A stretch of DNA of 6,587 nucleotides, taken from CF-96 sp036269455. GTDB taxonomy: Bacteria; Chloroflexota; Dormibacteria; Aeolococcales; Aeolococcaceae. This document shows positions 5,161-6,587 of this stretch, one piece after another (position 1 is the stretch's first letter; each line of letters starts with the position of its first letter). The notes below the pieces were generated by a model. The model was not told where the DNA came from. It saw nothing but the letters and a program-made list of their open reading frames with translations, and did not search any database. Made by a program: the position numbers and the translations under genes. Location of the stretch: assembly GCA_036269455.1 (NCBI GenBank), contig DATARS010000037.1, forward strand, positions 1 through 6,587. Direction: 5' to 3'.

Positions 5161-6081
5161 ATGCTGCGGGCGCGGGGACTGGTCGTTCGATACGGTCCCC
5201 GCGCCGCGGTCTCGGGCGTCGACCTCGAGCTGGGCGAGCACGAGATCCTCGGCCTGCTCGGGCCCAACGGGGCCGGCAAGTCGACGCTGCTGCGCCGCCT
5301 CGCCGGGCTGATCCACGCCCAGGAGGGGAGCGTCGACCTCGGCGGCGCCGATCCCGCTGTCGATGCCCGCGCGCGGGCCCGGATCGGCTACCTCCCCGAG
5401 GACGCGCCGCTCTACCCCGAGGACACCGCGCTCCAGTACGTCGCCTACCTCGCCGCCCTCTCCGGGGTGCGCTGGCGGAAGCGGCGCGCGGCCGCGGCGC
5501 AGGCGCTGGAGCGGACCGGCGCGGCGCCACTCGCGCAGCGGCTCTGCGGGCGGCTGTCCAAGGGCCAGCGGCAGCGCGTCGCCATGGCCGGGGCGATCGT
5601 CCACCGGCCCGACGTGCTCCTCCTCGACGAGCCCAGCGAGGGGCTCGACCCCCGCCAGATGATGAGCCTGCGCAAGCTCCTCGACGAGCTGCGGACCACG
5701 ACGTCGATCGTCTTCTCCACCCATCTGCTCGGCGAGGCGCAGACCGTCTGCGACCGGGTGGTGGTGATCGACCAGGGCCGGGTCGCGCTGGAGCGCTCGC
5801 TGCGCGAGGGCGTCGCCGGGCACCGGGTGCGGGTCGTCGCCCACGGGGTCAAGCCGGGACAGCTCAACGAGGCGCTGCTCGCGGTGCCGGGGGTGCGCCG
5901 GGTGGAGAGGGGGATCTGCACCGTCGACGGCCCCGCGGTGGCCGAGGCGATCGCCGCGGCGGTGTGTGCCCGGGGCTGGCGGCTGCGGCTGCTCGCACCG
6001 GTGCCCGACGACCTCGAGGCCGCCTTCCTCGCCGCGGTCACCCAGGCGCCCGCGGTGGTGGCCGAGCCCGGCCGGCCGTGA
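5161..6081 (+). CDS. ABC transporter ATP-binding protein (GldA/CcmA-like, ABC-2 type)
   Basis: A 306-residue nucleotide-binding subunit that hydrolyses ATP on the cytoplasmic face to drive its membrane partner. Motifs are Walker A GPNGAGKST (34-42), the Q-loop region IGYLPEDAPLYPEDT (75-89), signature LSKGQRQR (132-139), Walker B DVLLLDEP (151-158), D-loop SEGLDP (159-164) and the switch His188 in FSTHLL (185-190). The Q-loop position is Glu80 rather than Gln, as is common in the GldA-like branch (IGYLPE.nPLY). Residues 200-306 form the extra C-terminal region seen in ABC-2 ATPases. The ATG at 5161 is 12 nt after the previous stop but has no clear Shine-Dalgarno site, so translation may depend on coupling. 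It overlaps the next gene by 4 nt (GTGA), which marks the two as a pair. The cargo is unknown. The family includes exporters of lipids, peptides and drugs and the gliding-motility transporters. Confidence 0.92.
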   Translation: MLRARGLVVRYGPRAAVSGVDLELGEHEILGLLGPNGAGKSTLLRRLAGLIHAQEGSVDLGGADPAVDARARARIGYLPEDAPLYPEDTALQYVAYLAALSGVRWRKRRAAAAQALERTGAAPLAQRLCGRLSKGQRQRVAMAGAIVHRPDVLLLDEPSEGLDPRQMMSLRKLLDELRTTTSIVFSTHLLGEAQTVCDRVVVIDQGRVALERSLREGVAGHRVRVVAHGVKPGQLNEALLAVPGVRRVERGICTVDGPAVAEAIAAAVCARGWRLRLLAPVPDDLEAAFLAAVTQAPAVVAEPGRP

Positions 6082-6587
6082 CCGGGACGCTGCGGGTCGC
6101 CCGCCGCGAGCTGCGCGCCGCGGTCTCGACCCCGACCACCTACCTGGTCGCGGTCGCGTTCCTGGCCCTCACCGGGATCACCTTCTTCGTCGTCGCTGAC
6201 GGCGCCCGCGAGGCCAGCCTGCGCTTCTGGTTCCCCAACCTCGGCTTCGTGCTGCTGGTGACGGTCCCGATCCTCACCAGCCGGTCGATCGCCGACGAGT
6301 GGCGCAGCCGCCATCTCGACGTGCTCCTCAGCCGCCCGATCTCGCCGGCGGCGCTGGTGCTCGGCAAGTGGCTGGCGGCGGTGGCGGTGGTGCTCGCCCT
6401 GCTGGTGCCGACGCTGGTGTACTCGCTCTTCCTCGCCGCCTGGGGGCGGCCGGACTGGCCGCCGATCGTCGCCTCCTACCTCGGCGCGGGGCTGTGCGTG
6501 GCGCTCTTCTGCGCGGTGGGGACGATGTGCAGCGCACTCACCCCGACCGCGGTGGTCGCGGGGCTGACCAGCTTCGCGCTGCTCGTC
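6078..6587 (+). CDS. ABC-2 type transporter permease (GldF-like), cut by the right edge
   Basis: An open frame of 170 codons runs from GTG 6078 to the window end without a stop, so the C-terminus is missing. The GTG overlaps the ATPase stop (GTGA), a classic coupled start. The protein begins MTGTLRVARRELRAAVSTPT, the short amphipathic N-terminus usual for ABC-2 permeases. Hydrophobic segments follow at about 20-40, 52-68, 98-120, 130-152 and from 157 onward. The loop LTSRSIADEWRSRHLDVLLSRPIS (66-89) matches the family's 'lT.R.iaeE.r.gtl.lLls.Pis' signature. VLGKW (94-98) and GRPDW (123-127) are also typical of the GldF-like branch. It would form the inner-membrane channel driven by the preceding ATPase, with one or more further subunits possibly beyond the edge. 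Confidence 0.88.
   Translation, partial: MTGTLRVARRELRAAVSTPTTYLVAVAFLALTGITFFVVADGAREASLRFWFPNLGFVLLVTVPILTSRSIADEWRSRHLDVLLSRPISPAALVLGKWLAAVAVVLALLVPTLVYSLFLAAWGRPDWPPIVASYLGAGLCVALFCAVGTMCSALTPTAVVAGLTSFALLV

Noticed and set aside
4621..5844. A 407-codon minus-strand frame opposite the small protein and ABC ATPase
   Set aside because: Its product is low in motif content and antisense to an ABC ATPase with every canonical motif intact.
1..6587. CRISPR array, tRNA or rRNA gene, riboswitch or replication origin
   Set aside because: No regularly spaced repeats, cloverleaf-like sequence, rRNA motifs or known riboswitch cores were seen. Nearly all of the window is protein-coding.

Overview
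This is a compact, GC-rich window (roughly 70% G+C or slightly more by eye, with third codon positions almost always G or C). The protein families and the strong purine-rich Shine-Dalgarno sites suggest a high-GC soil-type bacterium, such as Actinomycetota, Chloroflexota or Candidatus Dormibacterota. The phylum cannot be fixed from this sequence alone.

Layout: one gene reads leftward from about 842 off the left edge. It is a nitroreductase-like, possibly SagB-like, protein and is incomplete at its C-terminus. A 210-bp divergent regulatory region follows (843-1052), with an AT-rich core, a 9-bp direct repeat and a weak promoter candidate. From 1053 to the right edge six genes all read rightward. 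They are a CaiC-like ATP-dependent acyl-CoA ligase (1053-2615), an SCP2-type thiolase (2643-3896), an FMN nitroreductase-family protein (3977-4759), a 128-residue protein resembling only the DNA-binding arm domain of a tyrosine recombinase (4762-5148), an ABC transporter ATPase (5161-6081) and its ABC-2 membrane subunit (6078 onward, cut by the right edge). Gaps are 27, 80, 2, 12 and -4 nt, so the six genes could form one operon. The 80-nt gap at 3897-3976 is the only likely internal transcription boundary.

How the genes may work together (inference): the ligase would activate a carboxylic acid as its CoA thioester, and the thiolase would cleave or condense a beta-ketoacyl-CoA. The nitroreductase-fold flavoprotein(s) would carry out a redox step, and the ABC-2 pair would move a product or an unrelated cargo across the membrane. 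The substrate cannot be read from the sequence. Points worth a second look are unusual residues at conserved positions of the ligase and the thiolase, two different nitroreductase-fold proteins either side of the CoA genes, and an integrase-like domain with no catalytic domain lying inside a metabolic and transport gene run.
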